A stretch of 64,000 bases of DNA from Paraburkholderia solitsugae (GTDB lineage Bacteria; Pseudomonadota; Gammaproteobacteria; Burkholderiales; Burkholderiaceae), in contig NZ_WOEY01000127.1 in NCBI RefSeq assembly GCF_013177695.1, positions 62,001-126,000 of the forward strand. Reading direction: 5' to 3'. Position 1 is the stretch's first letter; each line of letters starts with the position of its first letter. A program made the translations under genes and the position numbers. The notes under the pieces were generated by a model. It saw nothing but the letters and a program-made list of their open reading frames with translations. It made no database searches and was not told the DNA's origin. This document shows, one piece after another, positions 7,381 to 17,113 of the stretch.

Positions 7381-8004
7381 TTATGCTGACTGGCCGAGCA
7401 GCTTCAGCGCGATCGGATACAGCGAGAGCACCAGCAGCAACGCCATCGCCACATTGAAAATGCGTAGCCGCTTCGGGTCCGACAGCACCTCGCGCATCGC
7501 GGTGCCGAAACCGGCCCACAGGCAGATGCACGGAAACCCGATGACGTAGAAGATCACCGCCATCGCGACGGCGTTCATGCTGTAGCTCTCGCTGAGGTGG
7601 ATCGTCGTGGCGGCGGTCAGCACCATCATCCACGCTTTCGGATTGATCCACTGGAACGCGATGGCTTCATGAAACTTCATGGGCCGGCGATCGCCTTTCT
7701 TGACCTTCAGTTCGCCCGACGTGCCGATTTTCCACGCGAGATACAGCAAGTACGCGACGCTCGCGACTTCGAGCACCGTGTACAGCACGGGAAAGTGCAC
7801 GAAGGCTTCGCCCAGACCAATCCCGACCGACAGCATCAACAGCACGACTCCGGCACTGATTCCGGAAAGATGCGGCAGCGTGCGGCGAAAGCCGAAGTTG
7901 ACGCCCGAGGCCAGCAACATGGTGTTATTCGGACCCGGCGTGATAGTGGTGACGAGCGCGAACAGAATGCCGGCGGGAAGCGCGCTGAGGCTGAGGTAAG
8001 ACAT
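7381..8004 (-). CDS. LysE/RhtB-family amino-acid exporter
   Basis: This inner-membrane exporter of 207 residues has about six hydrophobic segments and the signature TITPGPNN near residues 21-27. A second conserved stretch is FQWINPKAWMM. The start MSYLSLSAL at 8004 is preferred because of a GGAG box about 8 bases upstream; the longer frame to 8043 adds an unrelated leader. The gene lies back-to-back with the bEBP gene region and convergent with mocR. The substrate is not predictable. Confidence 0.9.
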   Translation of the reverse strand: MSYLSLSALPAGILFALVTTITPGPNNTMLLASGVNFGFRRTLPHLSGISAGVVLLMLSVGIGLGEAFVHFPVLYTVLEVASVAYLLYLAWKIGTSGELKVKKGDRRPMKFHEAIAFQWINPKAWMMVLTAATTIHLSESYSMNAVAMAVIFYVIGFPCICLWAGFGTAMREVLSDPKRLRIFNVAMALLLVLSLYPIALKLLGQSA

Positions 8005-8057
8005 GGGTGGCTCCGGTGTCGGTCGATAAGACCTTTGGAGCATTCTAGCGAACCATG

Positions 8058-8102
8058 CCGGTACAGTACCTGTACGGTTTTGGGGATGGTGTCCGGTACA
8101 GG
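8058..8102. promoter_or_regulatory. putative operator upstream of lysE
   Basis: CCGGTACAG occurs at 8058-8066 and again at 8093-8101, in direct orientation 35 bp apart. The first copy also forms the perfect inverted repeat GTACAG-TAC... GTAC as GTACAG (8061-8066), spacer TAC, CTGTAC (8070-8075). This lies 55-100 bp before the lysE start and looks like a dimeric regulator site. No regulator gene is adjacent except mocR and the bEBP. Confidence 0.5.
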
Positions 8103-8162
8103 TGGGTGGTCAGGTGCAACGTGAGCAGCACGAAGACCTCGAAAAGGCATCAATCAAACGGA

Positions 8163-9620
8163 TTATTTTTCGTTCGCTTCCTCATCCGTATCGTCCACGG
8201 CCTCGCATGCTGAGTGACGCATTTCGTACTCAACCATCAGCCGATACAGCGTGACCCGCGAGATTCCGAGCGCCGTCGCCGCTTTTCCCACCCGGTAATC
8301 GTGGCGCAGCAATGCGGTTTCGATCGCGCGGCGTTCGGCCACTTCGCGTACATGGTCGAGCGTCGGCGTTTCCTTGTCGATTGGCGATTCGAGGTCAAGG
8401 TCACGAGGCGTCAGTAGTCTGCCTTCAGCCATCACAAGCGCACGTCGCACGCGATTGATGAGCTCGCGCACGTTGCCGGGCCAGTGGTACCTGTACATGG
8501 CGTCGATCGCCGATGGCGTGAAGCCGTGGATCTTGCGAGTGCTGTCGATCTTGTACTTCTGCAGGACGTGATGCGCGAGTATTTCGATGTCCTTGCCGCG
8601 TGCTCGCAGCGGCGGCTCGTCGACATGCAGCACACATAGACGATGGAACAGATCCGCGCGGAAGCGCCCGTCGAGGATTGCGGCGGCAAGGTCGACGTGG
8701 GTCGCCGAAATAACGCGTACGTCGACGGGAAGCGATGCATTGCCACCCAGGCGTTCGATCTTGCCTTCCTGCAGGAAGCGCAACAGGCTAGCCTGCGCCG
8801 CGAGCGGCATGTCGCCGATTTCATCGAGAAACAGGGTGCCTCCGTTCGCCGATTCGATACGGCCGATCTTGAGCTGCTCCGCGCCGGTGAACGCGCCGCG
8901 TTCGTAGCCGAACAGTTCCGACTGAAGAAGTTGGTGATTAATTGCGCCGCAATTGATCGCAATGAACGGCGCCTTGCGCCGCGGCGAGTGCTCATGGATC
9001 GCGAGAGCGGTGAGCTCTTTGCCAGTCCCCGATTCGCCGGAAATGAAGACGCTCGCGTTGGTATTGGCGACCTTGCGGATTTTGCTAAAAAGCTGCTGCA
9101 TGGCGTCGCAGGTGCCAAACATCTCGTTGTTCCCTGGGACATTGGCTTCGGCGGCATTGTCAAGATAATCCAACGCCGCCATGCCTCGGGCATGCCCGAG
9201 CACATGGGAGATCCACTCATACGGCAGCGGCAGCGTGATGTAATCGAAACAATAATTGCGAATCAGTTCGCGTACCGCGTGGTTTACCGACTGGCATTCA
9301 GCCGTGATCGCCACCCAGCCGATGGTCGATTGACTCAGGCACGCCTTGAGAGCGGCAAAGTCGCGTGGCGCGAAGCCGTCGAAATCGATGAGACCCGCTG
9401 CCACGCCTGTTTTGGTCGTCGCGGCTACTGCACCGGCTGCGGTTTTTGCCACAGTAATATCCCAGCCGGCTGAGCGCATATTCTCCAGCAGCACGTCGCT
9501 CGGTGCGCGAGCAACGCAGATCAGACGTCGCTGGGTGTCCGGTTGGAGCGGGGGAGCGGACTGCGCAGAGTCGGCCGTCACGCAAACGGTCGTTCGGACG
9601 CGACCTGGTGATTTTGGCAC
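8163..9620 (-). CDS. sigma-54-dependent Fis-family regulator (bEBP)
   Basis: This 485-residue bacterial enhancer-binding protein has a degenerate receiver-like N-terminal domain (30-145), then an AAA+ domain with Walker A GESGTGKE (195-202), the sigma-54 contact loop GAFTGA (242-247) and Walker B DEIGD (266-270). A C-terminal Fis helix-turn-helix follows (about 430-465, VGKAATALGISRVTLYRL). The start is GTG at 9618-9620 with AGGGGGG seven bases upstream. An intact GAFTGA means it should activate sigma-54 promoters. It lies in the same direction just after the tad operon, so tad is an attractive target. The N-terminal domain resembles VpsR-type regulators. Confidence 0.92.
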   Translation of the reverse strand: MPKSPGRVRTTVCVTADSAQSAPPLQPDTQRRLICVARAPSDVLLENMRSAGWDITVAKTAAGAVAATTKTGVAAGLIDFDGFAPRDFAALKACLSQSTIGWVAITAECQSVNHAVRELIRNYCFDYITLPLPYEWISHVLGHARGMAALDYLDNAAEANVPGNNEMFGTCDAMQQLFSKIRKVANTNASVFISGESGTGKELTALAIHEHSPRRKAPFIAINCGAINHQLLQSELFGYERGAFTGAEQLKIGRIESANGGTLFLDEIGDMPLAAQASLLRFLQEGKIERLGGNASLPVDVRVISATHVDLAAAILDGRFRADLFHRLCVLHVDEPPLRARGKDIEILAHHVLQKYKIDSTRKIHGFTPSAIDAMYRYHWPGNVRELINRVRRALVMAEGRLLTPRDLDLESPIDKETPTLDHVREVAERRAIETALLRHDYRVGKAATALGISRVTLYRLMVEYEMRHSACEAVDDTDEEANEK

Positions 9621-9835
9621 GATATTCCCCCCCTTCTTTTTTGCATTGTTGCACGCCTGAATATCGGCTATGCAACGACGGCCGGTACATTGATACTATT
9701 CGCTGCCGGCCCTGAAAAAAAAGAATATCGGTGCGGCGATTCTCACAGCAATATCCTCGGGGCGCCAATGCCCGTATAGCGTCTCGATTCGACCGCAAAT
9801 ATATAGGTGTTTTCCCGGCGGCCGCAAATCTGAAC

Positions 9836-10795
9836 TCAGCCGCCAAAGGTAGGCAATAACACCCGGTAGATATGGATAAATGCGGGCCCTAGCAGGACGG
9901 TGAGCAGGGCCGGGAAGATGCAGAAGATGAGTGGGAACAGCAATTTCAACGCGATCTTCGCCGCCTGCTCTTCTGCGCGCATCTGGCGGCGTGTGCGCAG
10001 GGTGTCCGACAGAACACGCAATGAGGAGCCGATGCTCGTGCCGAAACGCTCGGCCTGAATCAACATTGCGCAAAAGGAATCGACATCCTCGACACCGGTG
10101 CGCAAAGCAAGATTGCGTAACGCTTTCTCCTTGGAAAACCCGGAGCGCATTTCGAGCAGCATCAGTTGGAATTCGCTGGCGACCACCGGGCTGCGCAGTT
10201 CGATTTCTCCCGCCACTTTCATCAACGCCGCGTCGAGGCTGAGGCCCGCTTCGACACACACGGTTAGCAGGTCGAGCGCGTCGGGAAAATCTTCGAAAAT
10301 TGCACGCTTGCGCCATGCAATGCGGCGCGCCAGCACGAAATTCGGCATGTAGTAGCCGATCGCGCCGAGCACGGCGAGCAGGGACATCAACAGGTACTGC
10401 TGCGTCGCGAGCGAGGTATTCGCCAGGCACGTAAGTGCAATCAGCGGCAGCGCGAGCGCGAGCAGGGTTTTCGCGGCGAAATAGAGTGCGGCGGCGCCCT
10501 GCGTGCGCCAACCCGCATTCATCATTTGCACGCGCAGTGCCGAGTTTTCCCAGCCCTCAGTCGGGATCGACAGTTTCGAAATCGGCTGCGAAATCTCGGC
10601 GAGCTTTTCGAGCCATGCCGAGCCTGACGGCATGCTGCCGGGGTCGGACATGGGGAGGTTGGTCCCACCTGCCTGTTCGATACGCCGACGCATATCGCGC
10701 GGTGAGAATAGCAACATTGCGGCGAATATCGCGCCGAACACCACGGCGAAAAGGCCGACCAGCAACAGCATGTGCATCGAGTCGAGCGTTTGCAT
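9836..10795 (-). CDS. tadC: Tad pilus platform protein TadC
   Basis: This 319-residue inner-membrane protein of the Flp pilus assembly platform pairs with TadB. It has an N-terminal membrane segment (about 9-30), a T2SSF domain (about 150-285, with FPDALDLLTVCVEAGLSLDAAL) and C-terminal membrane segments. The start at 10795 has AAGGAG. It is the last tad gene; 215 bp follow before the bEBP gene. The T2SSF domain and operon position identify it; TadB/TadC order follows the usual gene order. Confidence 0.9.
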   Translation of the reverse strand: MQTLDSMHMLLLVGLFAVVFGAIFAAMLLFSPRDMRRRIEQAGGTNLPMSDPGSMPSGSAWLEKLAEISQPISKLSIPTEGWENSALRVQMMNAGWRTQGAAALYFAAKTLLALALPLIALTCLANTSLATQQYLLMSLLAVLGAIGYYMPNFVLARRIAWRKRAIFEDFPDALDLLTVCVEAGLSLDAALMKVAGEIELRSPVVASEFQLMLLEMRSGFSKEKALRNLALRTGVEDVDSFCAMLIQAERFGTSIGSSLRVLSDTLRTRRQMRAEEQAAKIALKLLFPLIFCIFPALLTVLLGPAFIHIYRVLLPTFGG

Positions 10796-10843
10796 GACAG
10801 CTCCTTGTTATCCTGATCTGCGGCGCCTGTGCGAAAAGTGCAA

Positions 10844-11821
10844 TCAGACGCGAATCTTCACGATGCGTCGCATCCACAGCACGCCGCATAACATGGAGAA
10901 CGCCATTGTTTCGATGACCTTGATGCCGGCCGGGTCCTGCCACAGCACTTCGAGGAAAGTGGGGTTAAGGACCATCATGAGCCCCGCGGTGACAAACGGC
11001 AGCAGGCCAAGTATCCACGCCGACAACTTGCCCTCGGCGGACAGCACGCGGATCTTGTTGAACAGCTTCATGCGTTCGCGGATCAGCGTTGCAATGCTGT
11101 CCAGTATCTCCGCGAGATTGCCACCCGTCTCCCGCTGAATGAGGACGGCGATCACGAAGTAACGCAGATCGCGGATCGGCACGCGCGTCGCGAGATTCAT
11201 CAAGGCCTCGTTCAGTGAGACACCGTAGTTGATTTCGTCGAAGGTGATGCGGAATTCACCCCCCATAGGCTCGGCGAATTCGGTGCCGACCATGCCGATT
11301 GCGCTAGAGAACGCGTGTCCTGCGCGTAGCGCGCGGCTAATCATGTCGGCGACGTCAGGCAACTGGCGTTCAAGTTGGCGCAGCCGCTTGCTACGCCGCC
11401 GGCTCACATAGAGGAACGGCAGCACTGACGCAGACAAGGCGCCGAGTGCGGCGAACATCGTCGGTACGGGCGTGAGCGTGGCGAGAGCGAGCACGCTTGC
11501 AGGCAGAACGAAAGTCGTACCGATCAACCGCGCAATCGACCACTTGAGCCCGGATTGCTGGATCCACAGGTCGAGCGTCTGGATGCGAGGCAGTTTCATC
11601 AGCAGCTTGTCGAGCAATGCCGACTCGCTCAACATGCGCTGCTTCAGGATCGTCAAGCGTTCCTTATGAACCTGGCCGCCGGCGGATAGTGCGCGGATAC
11701 GCGATTCGATCCGGCGGGCAGCAGGGCCGTGACGATTGTTCCACCACTGGTAACCGCCCTCGAGCGCGAGCACGACAGCGAGGAACAGCAAGATGGCGAA
11801 TGCATAGAAGATCGGGGTCAT
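10844..11821 (-). CDS. tadB: Tad pilus platform protein TadB
   Basis: This 325-residue membrane platform protein has two N-terminal membrane helices around 95-135 and a T2SSF domain (about 150-280, with LPDVADMISRALRAGHAFSSAI). It works with TadC and the motor ATPase to extrude pilin. The start at 11821 follows GAGGAGACACGC. The gap to tadC is 48 bp. Confidence 0.9.
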   Translation of the reverse strand: MTPIFYAFAILLFLAVVLALEGGYQWWNNRHGPAARRIESRIRALSAGGQVHKERLTILKQRMLSESALLDKLLMKLPRIQTLDLWIQQSGLKWSIARLIGTTFVLPASVLALATLTPVPTMFAALGALSASVLPFLYVSRRRSKRLRQLERQLPDVADMISRALRAGHAFSSAIGMVGTEFAEPMGGEFRITFDEINYGVSLNEALMNLATRVPIRDLRYFVIAVLIQRETGGNLAEILDSIATLIRERMKLFNKIRVLSAEGKLSAWILGLLPFVTAGLMMVLNPTFLEVLWQDPAGIKVIETMAFSMLCGVLWMRRIVKIRV

Positions 11822-11872
11822 GCGTGTCTCCTCAGACCGCAGCGAGTCAATGAGCGGATCGGGTCAGCCGGA

Positions 11873-13240
11873 TCACGTGGTTTCGAAATGCCGTCCGGGA
11901 TCGTAGATAGCGTCGGGCAATGCAACGCCGAACGCCTGCAAGCGCTCGGCGAATTTGGGCCGCACGCCGGTCGCGCAAAACCGCCCACGCACGTTGCCGT
12001 TCTCATCGATACCGGTTCGCTTGAACGTGAAGATTTCCTGCATGTTGATGATGTCGTCCTCCATGCCGGTGATCTCCTGAATGCTAACGATCTTGCGTCG
12101 GCCGTCGGTCAGCCGGGCAGCCTGGATCACGACCGAGATGGCCGATGAAACCTGCTGGCGCATGGTTTTGGTCGGCAGCGACAGGCCGCCGAGGTTGATC
12201 ATGTTTTCGAGACGAGTCAGCGCATCGCGCGGAGTATTCGCGTGGATGGTGGCCAGTGATCCTTCGTGACCGGTGTTCATCGCGTTGAGCATGTCGAGCG
12301 CCTCGGCGCCGCGCACCTCACCGAGGATGATGCGATCAGGCCGCATCCGCAGCGCGTTGCGCACCAGCGTGCGCTGCGTGATCTCGCCGCGCCCTTCGAT
12401 GTTCGGCGGGCGCGTTTCGAGCCGCAGCACATGCTGCTGCCGCATTTGCAGTTCCGCCGCGTCTTCGATGGTCACAATGCGCTCATCGTCCGGAATGAAG
12501 CCCGACAGGACGTTGAGCAGCGTCGTCTTGCCGCTGCCGGTCCCTCCCGACACCAGTATGTTCACCTTCGCGCGCGCCAGTGCATCGAGCACCTCCGCCA
12601 TCGGCGGCGTGAGGCTCTGCAACTGGATCAGGTCGGAGACTTGCAGTGGATTGACCGCGAAGCGCCGGATCGAGAGCAGCGGTCCGTCCACTGCGGATGG
12701 CGGAATGATTGCATTGACCCGCGAGCCATCTGGAAGACGTGCGTCGACCATCGGGCTCGATTCATCGATCCGGCGTCCGACGCGCGATACGATCTTTTCG
12801 ATCACCTTCATGAGGTGCGCGTCATCGTAGAACGTCACGTCGGTCAGCTCGAGCCGCCCTTTACGTTCGACGTAGGTGCGCTGGTACGTGTTGACGAGAA
12901 TGTCGGATATCGTCGGATCGCGCAGCAGGCTTTCCAGAGGACCGAACCCGAACATCTCGTCGTAGACGTCGATCACCAACTGCCGGCGTTCGAGATCATT
13001 GGCCGGTGCTTTCTCTTCTTCGAGGATGCGCGTAACGAGCGCGCCGATTTCATGGCGGACCTGCTCAGGTGGCATTCTCGCCAGCCGTTCAAGTTCGACT
13101 CGCTCGAGCACGCACTGATGTATTTCCCGTTTCAGCTTCTGGTAAGCAGTCCGCGCCATGTGGTTCGGCGAGTGGTGTCCGTTTTCGCGCTCGCCAAACG
13201 GCTGCACGCGTTGAGCGGAAATCTGTTCACGCAGTGACAT
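11873..13240 (-). CDS. cpaF: Tad pilus motor ATPase TadA/CpaF
   Basis: This 455-residue type II/IV secretion ATPase powers pilus assembly at the cytoplasmic face. Visible are Walker A GGTGSGKTT (232-240), the Asp-box IVTIEDAAELQM, Walker B IILGEVRGAEALDM and the His-box SLATIHANTPRDAL. The start at 13240 is preceded by CTGGAGACC. It sits between the ATPase regulator CpaE and the platform genes, the standard order. Confidence 0.95.
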   Translation of the reverse strand: MSLREQISAQRVQPFGERENGHHSPNHMARTAYQKLKREIHQCVLERVELERLARMPPEQVRHEIGALVTRILEEEKAPANDLERRQLVIDVYDEMFGFGPLESLLRDPTISDILVNTYQRTYVERKGRLELTDVTFYDDAHLMKVIEKIVSRVGRRIDESSPMVDARLPDGSRVNAIIPPSAVDGPLLSIRRFAVNPLQVSDLIQLQSLTPPMAEVLDALARAKVNILVSGGTGSGKTTLLNVLSGFIPDDERIVTIEDAAELQMRQQHVLRLETRPPNIEGRGEITQRTLVRNALRMRPDRIILGEVRGAEALDMLNAMNTGHEGSLATIHANTPRDALTRLENMINLGGLSLPTKTMRQQVSSAISVVIQAARLTDGRRKIVSIQEITGMEDDIINMQEIFTFKRTGIDENGNVRGRFCATGVRPKFAERLQAFGVALPDAIYDPGRHFETT

Positions 13241-13261
13241 GATGGTCTCCAGTGGTGTACA

Positions 13262-14470
13262 TCACATAGCCTTGAGTTTCGGTGCCGGGCTGCGGCCGAA
13301 GAAGCGGCTGAGTCGCGGTTCACCCTTTAAGCGCGCCTCCTCGGATCCCGCTGAAAGGCTGACGATGTTGCTCGCGAGCGCAAGCAGACTGCGCGACACG
13401 GCGCTGTTGCGGCTCAGCTTCGCCACCGGCACGCCGTGGTTCACTGATTCCGACACGATCTCCGTGTCTTCCGGGATGACCTGATAGGGACGCATGCCGA
13501 GAACTTCCTCCAGCGCGGCCCGTGCGCGTTCCCCATGGCGCGTGTACCGGTTCAGAAGCAGCCGGGTACGGTCAGCCGGATAAGCGAGCGACGCCAGAAT
13601 TTCCTGCAGACGCCGGCCCGCGCGTACATGCGGCATGCTCGCCTGCAAGACGAGATGGATCTGGTTGCTGCGATCGAGCGCCAGTATGGACAGCGGATTG
13701 ATCGATTGGCCGAGATCGAAGATCACCACGTCGTAGCGCGGAACGGCGATGCCCAGAATCCATTCGAGCCTTTCCTCCTTGATCTCCGACGCTTTGACAG
13801 GGTCGCCGGCGCCGGCGAGTATGTGGAACGTGTCGCTCACGTGCACGAGGCACGCGTCGAAGAAGGCTGCGTCCATCCGCTCTACCTGCGCACACATCTG
13901 CGGCAAGCTCGAGGGTGGTTTTTCGTCGGAGACGAGAAATGCGGCATCCCCGAAGAGCTGACTGAGGTCGATCAGCAGCACACGTTTTTGCTGGCTATCC
14001 GAGATCGCATGAGCCACGTTGCTGGCGATGAAGCTGGTTCCCGCACCACCCTTGCAGGAGAGGAACGAAACGATCTGTGTTTCGTGCGTGCCATTCAGCG
14101 CCAGCTGACTCTCGATGCGTGAAAGCGCTTCACAGAGCGAAGTCTTGTTGAGCGGCCAGCCGAGCACGTCGCGAAAGCCGGCGCGCATGGCTTCGATCAG
14201 CGTCTGCGGCGACGCATCGGGAATCAGCAGGATGGATGTGACCTGAGGGCGCCGATGGCACAGCTTGCCGACGACCGGAAGCTCGGCGGTTTCGAGCGAC
14301 GATGCGTCGACGATCAGTACGTCGAAGGCGTCCAGGCTGTCGCCGCGCTCTACTAGCGACGACGGTCTGCCGGCCACGCGGGTCGTGCGGTAGTTGCCGC
14401 ATTCGCCGATCAGACTCACGATTTGGGACAACCGCGCGGCGTTTTCCGAAGTGATGAGAATGTTGATCAT
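13262..14470 (-). CDS. cpaE: pilus assembly protein CpaE/TadZ (ParA-like)
   Basis: This 402-residue localisation factor has an atypical receiver domain (1-120) followed by a ParA/MinD-type ATPase with deviant Walker A KGGAGTS (140-146). Such proteins place the Tad machine at the pole. The start MINILITSEN at 14470 is chosen because the 69 codons upstream are Arg/His-rich and out of family. No strong Shine-Dalgarno sequence is seen. It lies 26 bp after the second TadE-like gene. Confidence 0.9.
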   Translation of the reverse strand: MINILITSENAARLSQIVSLIGECGNYRTTRVAGRPSSLVERGDSLDAFDVLIVDASSLETAELPVVGKLCHRRPQVTSILLIPDASPQTLIEAMRAGFRDVLGWPLNKTSLCEALSRIESQLALNGTHETQIVSFLSCKGGAGTSFIASNVAHAISDSQQKRVLLIDLSQLFGDAAFLVSDEKPPSSLPQMCAQVERMDAAFFDACLVHVSDTFHILAGAGDPVKASEIKEERLEWILGIAVPRYDVVIFDLGQSINPLSILALDRSNQIHLVLQASMPHVRAGRRLQEILASLAYPADRTRLLLNRYTRHGERARAALEEVLGMRPYQVIPEDTEIVSESVNHGVPVAKLSRNSAVSRSLLALASNIVSLSAGSEEARLKGEPRLSRFFGRSPAPKLKAM

Positions 14471-14496
14471 GGTCGTGGCTGCCTGGGTATGTTGTG

Positions 14497-14961
14497 TTAT
14501 TGACAGACGCTGCCGCCCGTCGACGTCGCGAGACTTTCGCGCGGCAGGGTGGTTGTGAGCGGTGGCATCGTGAGCGTGAGGGGCACGAACGGAATCATGG
14601 TTTTCACGCTGACGTTGGTCACGCTGACGGTGACTAACGCGCACGTGTTGCGTGCCGTGGTGGGGTCGGAGTCGCAACCGGACGGTGTGTACGTGACGCT
14701 CACGTTGGACGCGGCGAGCAAAGGCAGCAGGCCTGTTATCCTGGTTTTGATCACCGCGGCATCGGCATCGCAGACCGCGGCGGTACGTGCGCCGAGGCGC
14801 ACGGCTTCACTCGCGGTGTTCCAGTAAAAGAGCACGCGGCCCATTTCGCAAATGCCGATCAGCAAAGTGCACAGAATGCCCGCGACCAGCGCGAACTCCA
14901 CGGCGGCAGCGCCGCACTGTGCGCGCAGCCGCGGTGAGCGGGAAACAAGGCTCGGGTTCAT
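14497..14961 (-). CDS. TadE-family minor pilin (TadF position)
   Basis: This 154-residue protein has a TadE-like N-terminus: a short basic leader, then CGAAAVEFALVAGILCTLLIGICEMG, the class III prepilin-like E-containing hydrophobic helix. A Thr/Val-rich exported domain with four cysteines follows. The start at 14961 overlaps the stop of the preceding tadE gene (ATGA), so translation is probably coupled. It is a predicted pseudopilin processed by the operon's prepilin peptidase. Confidence 0.88.
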   Translation of the reverse strand: MNPSLVSRSPRLRAQCGAAAVEFALVAGILCTLLIGICEMGRVLFYWNTASEAVRLGARTAAVCDADAAVIKTRITGLLPLLAASNVSVTYTPSGCDSDPTTARNTCALVTVSVTNVSVKTMIPFVPLTLTMPPLTTTLPRESLATSTGGSVCQ

Positions 14962-15497
14962 GACACTTGCCTCATCACGGTGACGATGTTGCCGAACGTC
15001 AGATTCGACAGATTGAAGTAGTTCAGGATCGGGGAGTACGGATACCCCTTGATCTTGACTTCGACGAGGTTGATGCTGCCGGCTGCGTTCGAAGGGCCGG
15101 CTCCGTTGTTGTTGTCGTAGGTCGGGACGTTGGCGAACTGCGCCGGGTCGGAGGCATCGGCGCAACTGGTCGTGTGCGCGCTGTCGCACACGATCACCAT
15201 CGAGGTCGTCAAACCTGTTACGAGCTCCGTTCCGCTTCCCGGCGTCGCGCAGGTCGTACTGCCATAGACGGCGAGACATTGGGCCTGCGCGAGCGGGTAG
15301 GCGCTATCGGTCGGCAGGTAGGTGGACAGGTAGCGCGCGGCATCGCGCGTGGCTTTCGTGAGCGCTTCATACTGATAAATTGCGTGGCCGAATTCGGCCA
15401 CGCCGGCGACGAGCGTCACGAGCGGAATCAGCACGATGGCGAATTCCACCGCGGCGACACCGCGCATGCGTGCTAGACGGGTAGAGCGTTTGTTCAT
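14958..15497 (-). CDS. tadE: TadE-family minor pilin
   Basis: This 179-residue pseudopilin has a basic leader, then GVAAVEFAIVLIPLVTLVAGVAEF (written here in part only), a TadE helix with the conserved Glu. The exported domain has Cys residues near 74, 83, 104 and 112. GGGGA lies before the ATG at 15497. The stop overlaps the next tadE-like gene. Confidence 0.9.
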   Translation of the reverse strand: MNKRSTRLARMRGVAAVEFAIVLIPLVTLVAGVAEFGHAIYQYEALTKATRDAARYLSTYLPTDSAYPLAQAQCLAVYGSTTCATPGSGTELVTGLTTSMVIVCDSAHTTSCADASDPAQFANVPTYDNNNGAGPSNAAGSINLVEVKIKGYPYSPILNYFNLSNLTFGNIVTVMRQVS

Positions 15498-15506
15498 GAC
15501 AGTCCC

Positions 15507-16760
15507 CTATTGCAGCAACACGGGTACCTGCGGCCCGACCGAGCTGCCGGAACCAGGAACGCCCTGCGTGGCACAGGGGCTTCCCGGCGATGACGACGAA
15601 CCGCGGTACTCCAGATGGACGGGGCCGGGATTCCCGCCGGAGTCCATCGGGTCGAGCATCAGCACACAATCCCAGGAAACGACCGGAGCCTGGTGGCTGC
15701 TCGCCAGCACGCCGCAATCCAGTTCGGGGGCGAGTGCGAGACGCCGGTCGGCGCCAAGTGGGTAGTTGCTGGCGCTGTATGTACCTTTGGTGCTGGAGCC
15801 GGTGACGTTGTCGCCCTGATAGGGCTGAAACGTTTTGCGCTCGTTGACGAAGTCGCTATAGGCGTTGCTCAGCGCTGTCCACGTCGTTGCGGTGTAAGCG
15901 TATCCGGTGAAATCGGGCTCGCCGTCGGCAGGTCCCTTGTACGAGGTGCCGTAGATACCAAAGCGCGTATTCCAGGCGCCTGAGTCGGCGACCATGTTGC
16001 CTGTCGAGCCAATGCTCGCGCCGACAGCGGGCAGGGCGCAATAATTCCCCGTCAATTCGGACTTGATCGAATTGGCGCTGTTGCTGCCGTCGAGGGCGGC
16101 CCAGCCAAAGTTGCCAGGACCGTATGCCGGCGATGCACCGCTTTTCGACGCGATCCACTCCCCGACCGTATACGTTTCACCTGCTGTCGGCGGAGTGGTC
16201 TCCGTTCCTGCCTTGCAGACGAAAGCCGGAATCGCGCAAGTGGTTTGCGCGGCACCGACGGTCGCAACGGCCGTAGCGGAAACGGTTGCATTGGCTATGC
16301 TCGTGCCGCTGAACGCGCCAAGTACCTGGATGAACCAGTTCGCAATGTTCGCGAGGGACGTTGTGCATTTTGCGTACTTCATGTTTGCCGGGGTGGCGAC
16401 GGAGCTCTTCGGCAGGAACGGATTGGTCAGCGAATCGCCGTACAGCACGCTGCTGTCTGTTGTCATCTGCACGGCGTTGCTCTGGAACAGCGCGTAGTTG
16501 AGGTGGCCGGCAGTGATGCCGGACGCCTCGGAGACAGACAGATTGATAGTTGCACCGGTGAGATCACGTGCGGCGGCCAGCGCACAGGCATCGGCGCTGT
16601 TCTGCAACTCGCTTCGGGTCACATACAGCTTGCCGAGATCGAGCGCGAGGCCGACGAAGCCGATCAGCGCGACGAGCGACAACGCGACGATGATGGACAC
16701 GGCGCCGCGCTCGCCTCGACGAGCTGTACCGCACCTGCCTGACTGATTAACGCTACGCAT
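15507..16760 (-). CDS. tadG: TadG-like pilus-associated protein
   Basis: This 417-residue secreted or membrane-anchored protein has an N-terminal TadE/G motif: RGAVSIIVALSLVALIGFVG, then LALDLGKLYVTRSELQNSADACALAAARDL, the classic TadG pattern. The rest is Ser/Thr/Gly-rich with several Cys and no clear vWA MIDAS motif. The start at 16760 has a G-rich box (GGGGGGCGTC). The gap to tadE is only 9 bp. Confidence 0.85.
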   Translation of the reverse strand: MRSVNQSGRCGTARRGERGAVSIIVALSLVALIGFVGLALDLGKLYVTRSELQNSADACALAAARDLTGATINLSVSEASGITAGHLNYALFQSNAVQMTTDSSVLYGDSLTNPFLPKSSVATPANMKYAKCTTSLANIANWFIQVLGAFSGTSIANATVSATAVATVGAAQTTCAIPAFVCKAGTETTPPTAGETYTVGEWIASKSGASPAYGPGNFGWAALDGSNSANSIKSELTGNYCALPAVGASIGSTGNMVADSGAWNTRFGIYGTSYKGPADGEPDFTGYAYTATTWTALSNAYSDFVNERKTFQPYQGDNVTGSSTKGTYSASNYPLGADRRLALAPELDCGVLASSHQAPVVSWDCVLMLDPMDSGGNPGPVHLEYRGSSSSPGSPCATQGVPGSGSSVGPQVPVLLQ

Positions 16761-16783
16761 GACGCCCCCCGTGCCTATTGTTC

Positions 16784-17092
16784 TTACTGACCGCTGGCCC
16801 CGCCGCCGCTTCCGACTCCGATGACAAACGCGTTCGGCGACGGTGCGGGTTGTTGAAATGACTTGTCGTAGGTGTCCATCGCCGAAGCGGCGGACTTGCC
16901 GTCCACGCCCTGAGCCGACTGCGCGTGTTCTGCCGCGTGTGGATCGATGATCTGCGCCTTGGTGACGGTTTTGAGCGCCTCGCCAAAATGCGCGTCCCAG
17001 ATCGGCGTGCTGGACATGCAACCTCCCAGCGCTGCACAGACCGGCACGATGAGCGCGGCCCAGCGTGCGAAAGCAAAGTGTTCGTGTTTCAT
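16784..17092 (-). CDS. small tad-cluster lipoprotein
   Basis: This 102-residue lipoprotein has a signal peptide and lipobox ALGGC (Cys25), then MSSTPIWDAHFGEALK. The C-terminus is Gly-rich. Its position between the secretin and tadG matches the small outer-membrane lipoproteins of tad loci that may act as a secretin pilotin. That role is inferred from place only. Confidence 0.8.
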   Translation of the reverse strand: MKHEHFAFARWAALIVPVCAALGGCMSSTPIWDAHFGEALKTVTKAQIIDPHAAEHAQSAQGVDGKSAASAMDTYDKSFQQPAPSPNAFVIGVGSGGGASGQ

Positions 17093-17113
17093 GAGATTCC
17101 CCTTGGCATCACA

